This document shows positions 1-10,607 of a stretch of DNA of 36,276 nucleotides, in pieces. The DNA is taken from positions 1 through 36,276 of the forward strand of contig NZ_JHYS01000023.1 of the NCBI RefSeq assembly GCF_000688255.1, given 5' to 3'. Numbering within the stretch: position 1 is the stretch's first letter; every line of letters starts with the position of its first letter. The DNA comes from Simplicispira psychrophila DSM 11588 (GTDB lineage: Bacteria; Pseudomonadota; Gammaproteobacteria; Burkholderiales; Burkholderiaceae_C). The position numbers and the translations under genes were made by a program. The notes under the pieces were generated by a model. It had not been told where the DNA came from. It worked only from the letters and a program-made list of their open reading frames with translations, and searched no databases.

Positions 1-18
1 GCAAGTCTTTTAAATTTT

Positions 19-94
19 TGGCTCCTCGACCTGGGCTCGAACCAGGGACCTACGGATTAACAGTCCGGCGCTCTACCAACTGAGCTATCGAGGA
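19..94 (-). tRNA. tRNA-Asn (anticodon GTT)
   Basis: The minus strand folds as a complete 76-nt tRNA. The acceptor arm TCCTCGA pairs with TCGAGGA, the discriminator base is G, and the CCA end is encoded (19-21). The anticodon loop reads CTGTTAA, giving anticodon GTT, and the T-loop TTCGAGC is canonical. Nothing obvious lies downstream in the 18 bases before the window edge. Confidence 0.97.
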
Positions 95-157
95 ACAACA
101 AGCCTTCAATTATATACACAAAAATCAGCGGTTTTCGAAAAACTGCTGTGTTGTGGC

Positions 158-592
158 TCAATCAGGCTCGGGGCGCAGCCACAACCAGCCCAGCACGCAG
201 GCCATGCAGGTGCTGGCCAGGACGGCCACCCACCGGTGTGGGGCGGCGAAAAACAGCATGCCAGCGCACAGCGTCATCAAGATGGTGGCGCTCCATTTGG
301 CACGCCGGTTGACGCAGCCGCCGTGGGCCCAATGGCGCAGCATGGTGCCAAACAGCGGGTGGTACCACAGCCATGTGTGCAGGCGCGGCGAGCTGCGCGC
401 CGCCGCCCAGGCCGCCATCAGGATGAAAACGGTGGTTGGCAGGCCGGGCACAAAAATGCCAATCACCCCCAGCGCCAAGCACAGTACGGCGCCGGCCAGC
501 AACAGCCAACGCAGCGGCGCCGGCAGTGGGGTTAGCACGGGCGGGGGCGCAGGGTGCTGTGGCTGTTGTGGGGGCGGGTTGGGCGTGGTCAT
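158..592 (-). CDS. DUF454 (YbaN-like) inner-membrane protein
   Basis: A 144-residue membrane protein with the DUF454 signature. After a proline-rich cytoplasmic N-terminus (about residues 1-25) come a hydrophobic segment with GVIGIFVPGLPTTVFIL (about 42-58), the motif AAWAAARSSPRLHTWLWYHP, and two further hydrophobic stretches near 100-138. The FxPGLPTT and RSSPRxHxWL elements are what identify the family. Its molecular function is unknown; E. coli YbaN is the usual reference. It is convergent with the tRNA-Asn gene and divergent from the deformylase gene. The start at 592 is the only good ATG before the family core. Confidence 0.85.
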   Translation of the reverse strand: MTTPNPPPQQPQHPAPPPVLTPLPAPLRWLLLAGAVLCLALGVIGIFVPGLPTTVFILMAAWAAARSSPRLHTWLWYHPLFGTMLRHWAHGGCVNRRAKWSATILMTLCAGMLFFAAPHRWVAVLASTCMACVLGWLWLRPEPD

Positions 593-706
593 GGATGCGA
601 ACGTGTGACCAAGTCATTGTGCATGGCGATGGCATGCGGTTGCAGGGGCAAAAGCCTGCCTGCTGTGGCGTTATCCTGCAAGCTCTGCTTTCGTCCCTGA
701 TGCCCT

Positions 707-1228
707 ATGACCCTCCACACCATCCTGAAAATGGGCGATCCACGCCTGCTGCGCGTGGCCCAGCCCGTGCTGGCTTTTGATACCGATGCCTTGCACCGCC
801 TAGTGCACGACATGCAGGAGACCATGCGCGCTGCTGATGGTGCCGGGTTGGCAGCGCCGCAGATAGGGGTTGATTTGCAGGTGGTGGTGTTTGGCGCGCA
901 CGAGCCCAACCCGCGTTATCCCGATAGCGCGCCGGTGGCGCCTACGGTGTTGATCAATCCGGTGATCACGCCGCTGGGCAGCGCGGAGGAAGAAGACTGG
1001 GAGGGCTGCCTCTCCGTGCCCGGCCTGCGCGGCAAGGTGCCGCGCTGGACGCACATCCGCTATCAAGGTTTTGATCTGTATGGTGACCCGCTGGAGCGCA
1101 CGGTCAAGGGTTTTCATGCGCGCGTAGTGCAGCATGAGTGTGATCACCTGTGGGGCACGCTCTACCCGATGCGGGTGCGCGACTGGACGCAGTTTGGCTA
1201 TACCGAGGTGCTGTTTCCAGAGCTGTAA
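707..1228 (+). CDS. def: peptide deformylase
   Basis: This 173-residue protein is a peptide deformylase, which removes the formyl group from the N-terminal methionine of nascent proteins in the cytoplasm. All three family motifs are present: [10 protein letters not shown] (about residues 45-54), EGCLSVPG (about 103-110, with the metal-binding Cys) and QHECDHLWG (about 144-152, with the two metal-binding His and catalytic Glu). Length is normal. The ATG at 707 gives [15 protein letters not shown], matching the usual N-terminus, although no strong ribosome-binding site precedes it. This def is not next to fmt, so it may be a stand-alone or second copy; the window cannot show which. Confidence 0.95.
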   Translation: MTLHTILKMGDPRLLRVAQPVLAFDTDALHRLVHDMQETMRAADGAGLAAPQIGVDLQVVVFGAHEPNPRYPDSAPVAPTVLINPVITPLGSAEEEDWEGCLSVPGLRGKVPRWTHIRYQGFDLYGDPLERTVKGFHARVVQHECDHLWGTLYPMRVRDWTQFGYTEVLFPEL

Positions 1229-1238
1229 AACGTTCCGC

Positions 1239-1676
1239 TCAGCGATCCACCAGCACCGAAATTTTTCCGTGTGTGAGAACTTTTTGCGTTTCGCTGCCCA
1301 TCAGCAATCCTTCAATGCCGCGGCGTCCGTGCGACGCCATGACGATCAGGTCGCAGCCATGCGCGTGTGCGGCTTCCAGGATGGCTTCGTAGGGGCGATC
1401 GCTGGTGCTTCGGGCGGTGTCGCACGACACGCCTTCTTCCTGCGCAGCAGTTTTTATAAAACCGAGCGCGGCTTCGGCCTGGGCGTTGGCCTGCTCTTCA
1501 AAAATGGCCTGTGTGTCTTCGATGATGGTGCCCGAGTAGGCGAAGGCGCGAAATTCCGGCATGGCATAAAAACCGGTGGCTTTGGCGCCCAGATCGCGCG
1601 CCAAGCGCAGTCCACGGCGCACGGCTTTTTCAGACAAGGGGGAGCCGTCAGTGGGCAGCAGCAGGTGGTGGTACAT
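1239..1676 (-). CDS. universal stress protein, UspA family
   Basis: A 145-residue single-domain Usp protein. It begins with the usual beta-strand MYHHLLLPTDGSPLSEKA and ends with the nucleotide-binding signature DLIVMASHGRRG followed by LLMGSETQKVLTHGKISVLV, which fits the G-2x-G-9x-G-S/T pattern of ATP-binding Usp members. It is expected to be a cytoplasmic stress-response protein; the specific role cannot be told from sequence. The ATG at 1676 has GGAGA six bases upstream. It converges on def with only 10 bases between the stop codons and no clear terminator. Confidence 0.92.
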   Translation of the reverse strand: MYHHLLLPTDGSPLSEKAVRRGLRLARDLGAKATGFYAMPEFRAFAYSGTIIEDTQAIFEEQANAQAEAALGFIKTAAQEEGVSCDTARSTSDRPYEAILEAAHAHGCDLIVMASHGRRGIEGLLMGSETQKVLTHGKISVLVDR

Positions 1677-1712
1677 GGTGTTCTCCGGGTGGGTAATTAA
1701 TGATAAAAATTC

Positions 1713-1752
1713 CCTCTAGCCTTTATACATTAAGCGCTAGCAGCTATCAAAA
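1713..1752. repeat. 40-bp dispersed repeat, copy 1
   Basis: An intergenic copy of a 40-bp element that starts CCTCTAGC, has an internal AAGCGCTAGC and ends AGCTATCAAAA. It lies between the usp start and the glnD stop. Other full-length copies are at 6219-6258, 12422-12461 and 24223-24262. The CTAGC and GCTAG arms can pair, so a transcript could form a short hairpin. Confidence 0.75.
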
Positions 1753-1766
1753 TAAATAAATTTCAT

Positions 1767-4367
1767 TCAAGATGAAAGCGCTTGCAACACCTCGGTTTCA
1801 ATCCTGATCTGCTGCGCACTGCTTTGCAGTTCGGGCCCCTGGAGGAGAAAAGTGTCTTCCACCCGTTCACCCAGCGTGCTGACCTTGGCCAGTTGCACGC
1901 TCAGGCCGTGGTGTGCCAGTACCCGTGCCACCAGATACAGCAGGCCGGCGCGGTCGCTGGCCGAGATGCCCAGCAGCCAGCGCTGGGCTTTTTCGTCGGG
2001 GCGCAGGGTGACGCGGGGAGCGAACGGAAAGCTCTTGGCGCGGCGCGACAGACGGCGGCGGCCGGGCTCGGGCAGGGGACCGTTTTCTTCAATGGTGTGC
2101 GTCAGGTCGTTTTCCACCATGTGCGTCAGCTCGCGGTAGTGCTCGGGCAGTGTCGGGCTGATGACCTGAAAGGTGTCGAGCGCATAACCGTTGCTGGTGG
2201 TGTGCACGCGTGCATCCAGGATGCTGAAGTCGGCTTGGTCAAAGTAGCCACAGATGCGGGCAAACAGGTCGCGCTGGTCGGCGGCATAGACCATCACCTG
2301 CAAGCCTTCGCCGGCCAGCGACTGGCGTGCGCGCACCACCGGACGCCGGGTGGCGAGATGGCGCGACAGGTGGCGCGTGTGCCAAGCGATGTCAGCAGCC
2401 TCGTGGCGCATGAAGTAGCTCAGGTCCAGCGTGTCCCACAGCGCCTTGTGCGACTCAAACGGCTGGGCGCTCAGCGCCAGCAGCACCAGTGCTTCGCGTT
2501 TGCGTGCGCCGATGTCGGCGGCAGCGTCCGGGCTGTGACCGCCCAAGGTGCGCAGCGTAGCGTGGTACAGGTCTTCCAGCAGCTTGCCTTTCCAGGCGTT
2601 CCAGACCTTGGGGCTGGTGCCACGGATGTCGGCCACGGTGAGCAGGTACAGTGCCGTCAGGTAGCGTTCGCTGCCCACACGCTGCGCAAACCGGGCGATC
2701 ACGTCAGGGTCGCTCAGATCCTGCTTTTGTGCCACGGTGCTCATGGTCAGGTGCTCGCGTACCAGAAACTCTATCAGCAGCGCATCTTCCCGACTGATGC
2801 CGTGGGGGCTGTGCTGGCGGCAAAAGCCGCGCACTTCGATCGCGCCAATCTGCGAGTGATCGCCCCCGCGCCCCTTGCCAATATCGTGGAACAGGGCGGC
2901 GACATACAAGATCCACGGCTTGTCCCAGCCGGCGGCCAGTTGCGAGCAGAACGGGTATTCGTGCGCATGTTCGGCAACAAAAAAACGCCGCACATTGCGC
3001 AGCACCATCAGGATGTGCTGGTCCACGGTATAGACGTGGAACAGGTCGTGCTGCATCTGCCCGACGATGCGGCGAAATGGCCACAGATAGCGCCCCAGCA
3101 CCGAGGTCTGGTTCATCAGGCGCATGGCGTGCGTCAGCCCGGCGGGCTGCTGCAGGATGCGCATGAAGGCAGCGCGGTTGACCGGGTCGCGCCGAAAGGC
3201 GCTGTCCATCACGCCGCGTGCGTTGTAGAGCGCGCGCAGTGTGCGGGCCGAGAGATTTTGCAGCGCTGCCGAGGTCTGGTACAGCAGGAAGGTTTCGAGG
3301 ATGGCGTGCGGATCGCGTTGGTACAGGTCGTCGCTGGCCACTTCGATCATCCCGCCCTTGTCAAAAAAGCGCTCGTTGATGCGCTGCGGCGGGCGTGTGG
3401 GCGGGTTCCGGCGTTCATCGATGTTGAGCAGCAGAATTTGGCACAGCTGTGACACCGCCTTGGCCGCCCAGTAATAGCGCCGCATCAGGGCCTCGCTGGC
3501 GCGGATCGGCAGGTTCGTGCCATCGGGAGCGACCGAGCGATAGCCAAACGATTCGGCCACGGCGGTCTGCAGATCAAACACCAGCCGGTCTTCGCGCCGC
3601 CCGGCCAGCAGATGCAGGCGGGCCCGGATCAGGCACAGCAGGGCCTGGTTGCGCTCGATCTGGCGCACCTCAAACGGCGTGGCCAGACCGCTGTCGGCCA
3701 GTTCTTGCCAAGTGCTGCCCAGACCCGCCGCCTGCGCCACCCACAAAATCATTTGCAGGTCGCGCAAGCCACCCGGCGACTCCTTGCAGTTGGGCTCCAG
3801 CGCGTAGGGGGTGTCTTCGTATTTGTGGTGGCGCTGCTGCATTTCCAGCGTCTTGGCGACGCAGAACGCCGGCACATCCAGGTGCGCGCGAAACTGCTGC
3901 TGGAAATCGGCAAACAGCGCGGCATGGCCACACACTAGGCGCGCCTCCAGCAGCGAGGTCTGGACGGTGACATCCCGCTGTGATTCTTCCAGGCACTCGG
4001 CCACAGTACGCACGCTGGAGCCGATCTCCAGCCCCACATCCCAGCAGCTGTGGATGAAAACCTCGATTTTTTCGCACAGTGCGGCATCGCTGCTGGCGGC
4101 TGCGCTGCCGGGCACCAGCAGCAGCACATCGACATCGGAATGCGGAAACAGCTGGTTGCGGCCGAAGCCGCCGACGGCGAGCAGTGCGAGCTGCTCGGGC
4201 AGGCCAGCGCGCTGGCCCAGCGTGCACAGCAGCGCATCGGTCAGGGCCGAGAGCTTGCGCAGGCGCACATGGATGCCACGGCTGGCCGTCAGCGATGTCG
4301 GCAACCCCGCCAGCAGGGCTGTTTTCTCGCTGCGGTAGTTCTCGCGCAGGGCTTGCAGTTCGGTCAT
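1767..4367 (-). CDS. glnD: [protein-PII] uridylyltransferase / uridylyl-removing enzyme
   Basis: GlnD is the bifunctional sensor of nitrogen status that uridylylates PII proteins when glutamine is low and deuridylylates them when it is high. An N-terminal nucleotidyltransferase domain shows GGFGRNQLFPHSDVDVLLL (about residues 66-84, with the metal-binding D-x-D). An HD domain shows LFHDIGKGRGGDHSQIG (about 500). Two C-terminal ACT domains follow (about 700-770 and 795-866), ending in a segment with RAGLLYLVARVLAHHGL. At 866 residues the length is close to E. coli GlnD. The ATG at 4367 was chosen; an in-frame GTG at 4394 would add nine low-complexity residues, and neither has a convincing ribosome-binding site. 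It follows map on the same strand and is probably co-transcribed. Confidence 0.97.
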   Translation of the reverse strand: MTELQALRENYRSEKTALLAGLPTSLTASRGIHVRLRKLSALTDALLCTLGQRAGLPEQLALLAVGGFGRNQLFPHSDVDVLLLVPGSAAASSDAALCEKIEVFIHSCWDVGLEIGSSVRTVAECLEESQRDVTVQTSLLEARLVCGHAALFADFQQQFRAHLDVPAFCVAKTLEMQQRHHKYEDTPYALEPNCKESPGGLRDLQMILWVAQAAGLGSTWQELADSGLATPFEVRQIERNQALLCLIRARLHLLAGRREDRLVFDLQTAVAESFGYRSVAPDGTNLPIRASEALMRRYYWAAKAVSQLCQILLLNIDERRNPPTRPPQRINERFFDKGGMIEVASDDLYQRDPHAILETFLLYQTSAALQNLSARTLRALYNARGVMDSAFRRDPVNRAAFMRILQQPAGLTHAMRLMNQTSVLGRYLWPFRRIVGQMQHDLFHVYTVDQHILMVLRNVRRFFVAEHAHEYPFCSQLAAGWDKPWILYVAALFHDIGKGRGGDHSQIGAIEVRGFCRQHSPHGISREDALLIEFLVREHLTMSTVAQKQDLSDPDVIARFAQRVGSERYLTALYLLTVADIRGTSPKVWNAWKGKLLEDLYHATLRTLGGHSPDAAADIGARKREALVLLALSAQPFESHKALWDTLDLSYFMRHEAADIAWHTRHLSRHLATRRPVVRARQSLAGEGLQVMVYAADQRDLFARICGYFDQADFSILDARVHTTSNGYALDTFQVISPTLPEHYRELTHMVENDLTHTIEENGPLPEPGRRRLSRRAKSFPFAPRVTLRPDEKAQRWLLGISASDRAGLLYLVARVLAHHGLSVQLAKVSTLGERVEDTFLLQGPELQSSAQQIRIETEVLQALSS

Positions 4368-4410
4368 GGGTGAGGCGGGTGGGTTGACCGACACGCAAAA
4401 ATGCTGGGGA

Positions 4411-5226
4411 TCAGGTGGCAGTAGCGTGGACGAAGTCGGGCAAGGCCGGCGAACCGTCCGACAGGGTCAGCACGTCGTAACCGGTGGGCGTGACCAGCAC
4501 GGTGTGCTCCCACTGCGCCGTCAGGCTGTGGTCTTTGGTGACGATGGTCCAGCCGTCGTTGCCAAAATCCTTGATCTCGCGCCGGCCGGCATTGAGCATC
4601 GGCTCGATGGTGAAAATCATGCCGGGCAGCAGTTTTTCCAGCGTGCCGGGGCGGCCGTAATGCAGCACCTGCGGCTCTTCGTGGAATACTTTGCCAATGC
4701 CATGGCCGCAAAACTCGCGCACCACCGACAAGCCGTGGCCTTCGGCAAATTTTTGGATGGCGTGGCCAATGTCGCCCAAATGCGCGCCGGGTTTGACCTG
4801 CTGAATGCCCAGCCACATGGCCTCATAAGTGAGGGCGCACAGGCGCTTGGCGGCAATCGAGCATTCGCCTATCAGGTACATGCGGCTGCTGTCGCCAAAC
4901 CAGCCTTCTTTGGTGATGACGGTGACATCGACATTGACGATGTCGCCTTTCTTCAATGGCTTGTCGTTCGGAATGCCATGGCAGACCACATGGTTGACCG
5001 AGGTACACAGCGAGGCCGGGTAGGGCGGGTAGCCGGGCGGCTGGTAGCCGATAGTGGCGGATACCGTGCCCTGGCGGGCCATGCATTCGGCCCCTAGGCG
5101 GTCGATGTCGAGGGTGGTCATGCCGGTCTGGATGTGGGACGCGATGTAGTCCAACACCTCTGCGGCCAAACGGCAGGCCACGCGCATCTGGGCAATGCCT
5201 TCTGCGTCTTTAATAGTGATGCTCAT
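4411..5226 (-). CDS. map: methionine aminopeptidase, type I
   Basis: A 271-residue type I methionine aminopeptidase, which removes the initiator methionine from nascent proteins. The metal ligands are readable: the Asp pair in VNVDVTVI and [10 protein letters not shown], His in [15 protein letters not shown], Glu in FTIEPML and Glu in QWEHTVLV. The substrate-site His is in [10 protein letters not shown]. Length and start (ATG 5226, [15 protein letters not shown]) are typical. No classical Shine-Dalgarno sequence is visible; the upstream bases are a run of C. It is divergent from purL and is followed within 50 bases by glnD. Confidence 0.97.
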   Translation of the reverse strand: MSITIKDAEGIAQMRVACRLAAEVLDYIASHIQTGMTTLDIDRLGAECMARQGTVSATIGYQPPGYPPYPASLCTSVNHVVCHGIPNDKPLKKGDIVNVDVTVITKEGWFGDSSRMYLIGECSIAAKRLCALTYEAMWLGIQQVKPGAHLGDIGHAIQKFAEGHGLSVVREFCGHGIGKVFHEEPQVLHYGRPGTLEKLLPGMIFTIEPMLNAGRREIKDFGNDGWTIVTKDHSLTAQWEHTVLVTPTGYDVLTLSDGSPALPDFVHATAT

Positions 5227-5368
5227 GGGGGGGAATTATCACACCGTGCCTTCCCGCTTGCCGGCGGGCGGGCATGGTTACCCTACGCCGGTAAAATGCC
5301 CGGCTTCGCTTACGCGTGCGCTTGCCGCATCCTTCTGCCCCTCTCTCTTACCCACACAGGCCGCCAAC

Positions 5369-8300
5369 GTGACCTTGCACATGACCACGCTTGCGGGCGC
5401 CAACGCCCTCAGCCCCTTTCGCGCCCAGCAACTGCAACCCGCGCTTGCCGCCATCCACCCGAAAATCGCCGGTATCAGCGCGCGCTTTGTCCATTGGGTG
5501 ACGACCGACAGCGTGCCCACGCCCGCCGCGCACGAGCGTTTGGCCGCACTGTTGACCTACGGCGACCCGTACACCGGCACGACCGACGGCGCCGCCATCG
5601 TCGTCACGCCGCGTTTGGGCACGGTGTCGCCGTGGGCCTCCAAAGCCACCGACATTGCGCGCAACTGCGGCTTGGCGATTCGCCGCGTCGAGCGCGTGAC
5701 CGAATACCGCGTGCAAATGCGCTCGGGCCTGCTCAGCAAGCCCACGTTGAGCGACGAGCAGCTGGCGCAAGTTGCCGCGCTGCTGCACGACCGCATGACC
5801 GAGTCGGTGCTGTTTGATTTGGCCGGCGCGCAGGCGCTGTTCACCGAACTGCCGCCGCAGCCGATGGCGCACGTCGATGTGTTGACCGGCGGCCGCGCCG
5901 CGCTGGAAAGCGCCAACACGGCCTGGGGTTTGGCGCTGGCCGATGACGAAATGGACTACCTCGCCCGCGCCTTCACCAGCCTCGGGCGCAACCCGACCGA
6001 TGTCGAGCTGATGATGTTTGCCCAGGCCAATAGCGAGCACTGCCGCCACAAAATCTTCAATGCCGAGTTCACCATCGACGGCGTGGCGCAGCCGCACAGC
6101 TTGTTTGGCATGATTCGCCACACGCACCAGACCAGCCCGCAGCACACGGTGGTGGCGTACTCGGACAACGCCTCGGTGATGGAAGGCACGCAGGTCGAGC
6201 AATTTGTGGCCAAAATGGCCTCTAGCGCAAGCGGCTCCAGCGCTGCCAGCTATCAAAAACAAAGCATCTTGCAGCATGTGCTGATGAAGGTGGAGACGCA
6301 CAATCACCCGACTGCCATCTCGCCCTTCCCCGGCGCCTCGACCGGCGCCGGCGGCGAGATCCGCGACGAAGGCGCCACCGGGCGTGGCTCAGAACCCAAA
6401 GCGGGTTTGACCGGCTTCACCGTGTCGAAACTCTGGGGCGGCACCTCTGACCAAGTCGGCGGCAAGCCTGAGCACATCGCCAGCCCGCTGCAAATCATGA
6501 CCGAAGGCCCGTTGGGCGGCGCGGCCTTCAACAACGAATTTGGCCGCCCCAACTTGGCCGGTTACTTCCGCGAATACGAGCAAACCGTGGCCGGCGTGCA
6601 GCGCGGCTACTTGAAGCCGATCATGATTGCCGGCGGCTTGGGCACGATTGATGCCACGCAGACGCAAAAAATCGAATTCCCCGCCGGCTCGCTGCTGATC
6701 CAGTTGGGCGGGCCCGGAATGCGCATTGGCATGGGCGGCAGCGCCGCCAGCTCGATGGCCACCGGCCAGAACGCGGCAGAACTCGACTTTGACTCGGTGC
6801 AGCGCGGCAACCCCGAGATTGAGCGCCGGGCGCAAGAAGTCATCAACCACTGCTGGGCGCAGGGCGCGGCCAATCCGATTTTGGCCATCCACGACGTCGG
6901 CGCCGGTGGTTTGTCTAACGCCTTCCCCGAGCTGACCAATGACGCCGGGCGCGGCGCGCGCTTTGATTTGCGCGCGGTGCAACTCGAAGAATCTGGCATG
7001 TCGCCGAAAGAAATCTGGAGCAACGAAAGCCAAGAGCGCTACGTGCTGGCGATTGCGCCCGAGTCGCTGGCGCAATTTCAAGCCTTCTGCGAGCGCGAAC
7101 GCTGCCCGTTTGCTGTCATCGGCACCGCCACCGAAGAGCGCCAACTGGTGTTGCACGACCCCGCTGCCACGGCAGATGACCAAAAGCTACCGGTGGATAT
7201 GCCGATGTCGGTGCTGTTGGGCAAGCCGCCCAAAATGCACCGCGACGTCGCCACGGTGGCGCGCTCATTCACGCCCATGGACTTGACCGGCGTCGAGCTG
7301 CAAAAGTCCATCATCGACGTGCTGAGCCACCCCACAGTAGCCTCTAAGCGCTTTTTGATCACCATTGGCGACCGCACCGTCGGTGGCTTGACGCACCGCG
7401 ACCAAATGGTCGGCCCGTGGCAAGTGCCGGTGGCCGACGTGGCGGTGACGCTGGCCGATTACGCTGGTTTTGCTGGCGAAGCCATGGCGATGGGCGAGCG
7501 CACGCCGCTGGCCGCCATCAACGCGCCCGCGTCCGGCCGCATGGCAGTGGCCGAGGCCATCACCAACCTGCTGGCCGCGCCGATTGAGCTGCCGCGCGTC
7601 AAGCTGTCGGCCAACTGGATGGCGGCGTGCGGCGAGGCGGGCGAAGACGCTGCGCTGTACGAAACCGTCAAAGCGGTTGGCTTAGAGCTGTGCCCGGCGC
7701 TGGATGTGTCGATTCCGGTCGGCAAAGATTCGCTGTCGATGCGCACCCAGTGGCAGCACAACGGCGAGGCCAAAAAGGTGGTCTCGCCGGTTAGCTTGGT
7801 GATTACCGCCTTTGCCACGCTGGCCGACGTGCGCGGCACGCTGACACCGCAACTGGACGCGACCGAGGACGACACCACGCTGGTGCTGATTGACTTGGGC
7901 AAAGCGCAAAACCGCATGGGTGGCAGCATCTTGGGGCAAGTGCTGGAACAAGCCGGCGACACGGTGCCGGATTTGGACGACGCGCAAGACCTGATTAACT
8001 TGGTCAACGCCATCAACGCACTGCGTGCCCAAGGCCAAATCCTCGCTTACCACGACCGCAGCGACGGCGGTTTGCTGGCGGCAGCCGCAGAAATGGCCTT
8101 TGCCGGCCATGTTGGCGTGGCGCTGAACGTCGATATGTTGGTGACCGAGGGCGACGGCATCTCCGACAGCCGCATGGAAACCGGCGACGCCAAGAACTGG
8201 GCGCAGCAAGTCAGCGCCCGCCGCGACGAGCTGACGCTGAAAGCGCTGTTCAACGAAGAGCTGGGCGTGGTCTTGCAAGTGCGCACCGCCGAGCGCAACG

Positions 8301-9397
8301 CCGTCATGCACACCTTGCGCGCGCACGACCTGTCCAAGCACAGCCACTTTGTCGGCAAAACGCGGCCGCTGTCGTCCAGCATCGACGCCGGCAAGGGCGA
8401 GCTGCAAGTCTGGCGTGACGCCAAAAAAGTGTTTGGCGCCCCGCTGGTCGATTTGCACCAAGTCTGGGACAGCGTCAGCTGGAAAATTTGCCAGCAGCGC
8501 GACAACCCCGCTTGCGCCGATGCCGAACACGCCGCTGCCGGTTTGCCCGCCGACCCCGGTTTGCATCTGCATTTGACGTTTGACTCTGCCGTCAACGTCG
8601 CTGCGCCGTACTTGAACTTGGCGCGCCCCAAAGTGGCGGTGCTGCGCGAGCAGGGCGTCAATTCGCACATCGAAATGGCCTACGCCTTCACCGAAGCCGG
8701 CTTTGAAGCCCACGATGTGCACATGACCGATCTGCACAGCGGCCGTGCACGGTTGGAGGACTTCCAAGGCGTGGTCGCTTGCGGCGGTTTCAGCTACGGC
8801 GACACGCTGGGCGCGGGCATTGGCTGGGCGCGCTCCATCACCTTTAACCCGGTGCTGGCGGCGCAGTTCCAAGGCTTCTTTGGCCGCAGCGACACCTTCG
8901 CTTTAGGCGTGTGCAACGGCTGTCAGATGTTTGCCGAACTGGCCGACATCATCCCCGGCGCGCAGGATTGGCCGCGCTTTACGACCAACCAAAGCGAGCG
9001 CTTTGAAGCGCGCCTGTCGCTGGTCGAAGTGGTGGAGTCGCCGAGCCTGTTTTTTGCTGGTATGGCCGGTAGCCGCTTGCCGATTGCCGTCTCGCACGGC
9101 GAAGGCTTTACCAACTTTGCGCGCCGTGGCAATGCCGCCAAGGCCGTCGCGGCGATGCGCTTTGTCGATCACCATGGCCAAGCGACCGAGCAATACCCGT
9201 TCAACCCCAACGGCAGCGCGGGCGGTTTGACGGCGGTCACTACCGCCGACGGTCGCTTTACAGCGATGATGCCGCACCCTGAGCGAGTCTTCCGCAACGT
9301 GCAGATGAGCTGGACCGACCTGTCGGTCAGCGGTGGTGCAGCAGTGGCCAGCCCGTGGATGCATATCTGGCGCAACGCGCGCAAGTGGGTCGGCTAA
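5369..9397 (+). CDS. purL: phosphoribosylformylglycinamidine synthase
   Basis: The large, single-chain PurL of proteobacteria (1342 residues) makes FGAM from FGAR, glutamine and ATP in purine synthesis. The FGAR-binding region shows [12 protein letters not shown], the ATP-binding core shows [15 protein letters not shown] and [13 protein letters not shown], and the class I glutaminase domain at the C-terminus has its nucleophile Cys in GVCNGCQMF and the catalytic His/Glu in [10 protein letters not shown] chose the GTG at 5369 ([17 protein letters not shown]) over the ATG at 5381; the open frame runs further upstream into map but that part does not resemble PurL. Residues 284-297 are encoded by a complete copy of a 40-bp repeat (6219-6258), in a loop that differs in length from E. 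coli PurL. A terminator follows. Confidence 0.97.
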   Translation: MTLHMTTLAGANALSPFRAQQLQPALAAIHPKIAGISARFVHWVTTDSVPTPAAHERLAALLTYGDPYTGTTDGAAIVVTPRLGTVSPWASKATDIARNCGLAIRRVERVTEYRVQMRSGLLSKPTLSDEQLAQVAALLHDRMTESVLFDLAGAQALFTELPPQPMAHVDVLTGGRAALESANTAWGLALADDEMDYLARAFTSLGRNPTDVELMMFAQANSEHCRHKIFNAEFTIDGVAQPHSLFGMIRHTHQTSPQHTVVAYSDNASVMEGTQVEQFVAKMASSASGSSAASYQKQSILQHVLMKVETHNHPTAISPFPGASTGAGGEIRDEGATGRGSEPKAGLTGFTVSKLWGGTSDQVGGKPEHIASPLQIMTEGPLGGAAFNNEFGRPNLAGYFREYEQTVAGVQRGYLKPIMIAGGLGTIDATQTQKIEFPAGSLLIQLGGPGMRIGMGGSAASSMATGQNAAELDFDSVQRGNPEIERRAQEVINHCWAQGAANPILAIHDVGAGGLSNAFPELTNDAGRGARFDLRAVQLEESGMSPKEIWSNESQERYVLAIAPESLAQFQAFCERERCPFAVIGTATEERQLVLHDPAATADDQKLPVDMPMSVLLGKPPKMHRDVATVARSFTPMDLTGVELQKSIIDVLSHPTVASKRFLITIGDRTVGGLTHRDQMVGPWQVPVADVAVTLADYAGFAGEAMAMGERTPLAAINAPASGRMAVAEAITNLLAAPIELPRVKLSANWMAACGEAGEDAALYETVKAVGLELCPALDVSIPVGKDSLSMRTQWQHNGEAKKVVSPVSLVITAFATLADVRGTLTPQLDATEDDTTLVLIDLGKAQNRMGGSILGQVLEQAGDTVPDLDDAQDLINLVNAINALRAQGQILAYHDRSDGGLLAAAAEMAFAGHVGVALNVDMLVTEGDGISDSRMETGDAKNWAQQVSARRDELTLKALFNEELGVVLQVRTAERNAVMHTLRAHDLSKHSHFVGKTRPLSSSIDAGKGELQVWRDAKKVFGAPLVDLHQVWDSVSWKICQQRDNPACADAEHAAAGLPADPGLHLHLTFDSAVNVAAPYLNLARPKVAVLREQGVNSHIEMAYAFTEAGFEAHDVHMTDLHSGRARLEDFQGVVACGGFSYGDTLGAGIGWARSITFNPVLAAQFQGFFGRSDTFALGVCNGCQMFAELADIIPGAQDWPRFTTNQSERFEARLSLVEVVESPSLFFAGMAGSRLPIAVSHGEGFTNFARRGNAAKAVAAMRFVDHHGQATEQYPFNPNGSAGGLTAVTTADGRFTAMMPHPERVFRNVQMSWTDLSVSGGAAVASPWMHIWRNARKWVG
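6219..6258. repeat. 40-bp dispersed repeat, copy 2, in frame within purL
   Basis: The sequence begins CCTCTAGCGC, contains CCAGCGCTG and ends CCAGCTATCAAAA. It matches the intergenic copies at 1713, 12422 and 24223 at both ends and in length (40 bp), but lies inside the purL reading frame. It is read as [15 protein letters not shown], just before the conserved [11 protein letters not shown] block. Confidence 0.8.
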
Positions 9398-9422
9398 GTA
9401 CCTTTAGCGACTATTAAAAACA

Positions 9423-9464
9423 GAGCTCCTCGCGCTTGCCACGTCAGCGTTAGGAGCTTTTTTT
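9423..9464 (+). terminator. rho-independent terminator of purL
   Basis: A hairpin with outer arms AGCTCCT and AGGAGCT, followed by a run of eight T (9457-9464). It is placed 25 bases after the purL stop codon and before the DUF808 gene. The inner part of the stem (CGCGCTTG / CAGCGTT) pairs imperfectly. The preceding bases CCTTTAGCGACTATTAAAAA (9401-9420) look like a decayed piece of the 40-bp repeat. Confidence 0.8.
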
Positions 9465-9509
9465 ATCCATAATCGCGCCAGTTTTTTATCTCATTTCCCA
9501 AGGATTACT

Positions 9510-10499
9510 ATGGCCGGAGCCAGTTTGCTCACCCTGCTCGACGACATTGCCACCATCCTCGACGATGTCGCCCTGATGACCAAAGTGGCGGCGAAAAAAA
9601 GCGCCGTGATCGCCGACGATGTGGCGCTATTGACCAAGGTGGCGGCGCAAAAGACGGCGGGTGTGCTGGGCGATGACTTGGCGTTGAATGCACAGCAAGT
9701 CAGCGGCGTGCGCGCCGAGCGTGAAATTCCGGTGGTCTGGGCCGTGGCCAAAGGGTCGCTGATCAACAAAGCCATCCTGGTGCCAGCTGCACTGCTGATC
9801 AGCGCCTTTGCGCCCTGGGCAGTAACGCCGCTGCTGATGGTTGGCGGCGCGTTTTTATGCTTTGAGGGTGTCGAAAAATTGGCGCACCGTTTCCTGCACG
9901 GCGCTAGCGAAGAAGCTGCCGCGCAGGCCAGTCTGGCACAAGCCAATGCCGACCCGGCCGTGGACTTGGTGGCGTTTGAAAAGGACAAGATCAAGGGCGC
10001 AGTGCGCACCGACTTCATCCTGTCGGCAGAAATCATTGCCATTACCTTGGGCACGGTGGCGCAGGCGCCGTTTGTGCAGCAGGTAGCGGTGCTGAGTGGC
10101 ATTGCCGTGGTCATGACGCTGGGTGTGTATGGCCTGGTGGCGGGCATCGTCAAGCTCGATGATTTGGGCTTGTGGCTCAGCCGCCGTGCCAACAGCGCAG
10201 TGCAAAGCCTGGGGCGCGGCATTGTCAGCGCGGCGCCGTGGCTGATGAAGACCTTGTCGGTGGTCGGCACGGCGGCGATGTTTTTGGTTGGTGGCGGCAT
10301 TTTGGTGCATGGGGTGCCTGCGGTGCACCATGCTGTCGAGGCAATGGCGGCTGCGGCCTTGCAATGGCCAGGGGGCGGGCTGTGGCAGGTGCTGGTGAGC
10401 AACGCCCTGAACGCAGTGATTGGCATGGTCGCCGGCGCAGTGGTGCTGGCGGCGGTACTGCTGGTGCAGCGCCTGCGCGGCGGTAGTACAGCGCATTGA
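9510..10499 (+). CDS. DUF808 (YedI-like) inner-membrane protein
   Basis: A 329-residue integral membrane protein of the DUF808 family, which includes E. coli YedI; its function is not known. The N-terminus is diagnostic: [32 protein letters not shown] followed by a near repeat, [29 protein letters not shown]. Hydrophobic segments lie near residues 88-115, 165-195, 200-222, 250-275 and 295-320. The ATG at 9510 has AAGGA at a good distance. It stands alone between the purL terminator and a small gene on the same strand. Confidence 0.9.
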   Translation: MAGASLLTLLDDIATILDDVALMTKVAAKKSAVIADDVALLTKVAAQKTAGVLGDDLALNAQQVSGVRAEREIPVVWAVAKGSLINKAILVPAALLISAFAPWAVTPLLMVGGAFLCFEGVEKLAHRFLHGASEEAAAQASLAQANADPAVDLVAFEKDKIKGAVRTDFILSAEIIAITLGTVAQAPFVQQVAVLSGIAVVMTLGVYGLVAGIVKLDDLGLWLSRRANSAVQSLGRGIVSAAPWLMKTLSVVGTAAMFLVGGGILVHGVPAVHHAVEAMAAAALQWPGGGLWQVLVSNALNAVIGMVAGAVVLAAVLLVQRLRGGSTAH

Positions 10500-10607
10500 G
10501 AGGCTTGGATTGCACAGACGCTGCTGCCTTTTGAATCGGGGTGTCCCGAGCTATGGCTTAATAGAGGGCTTTTCTTTCTCTTTTTTCATTTTTAGCGGAG
10601 GCCTCCC

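Noticed and set aside
1782-3452. A 556-codon open frame opposite glnD
   Set aside because: It is the mirror of a G+C-rich gene; glnD on the other strand has complete domains, while this frame has none.
5195-5368. An N-terminal extension of PurL starting at 5195
   Set aside because: These 58 codons overlap map on the other strand and do not look like the PurL N-terminus; the family start fits the GTG at 5369.
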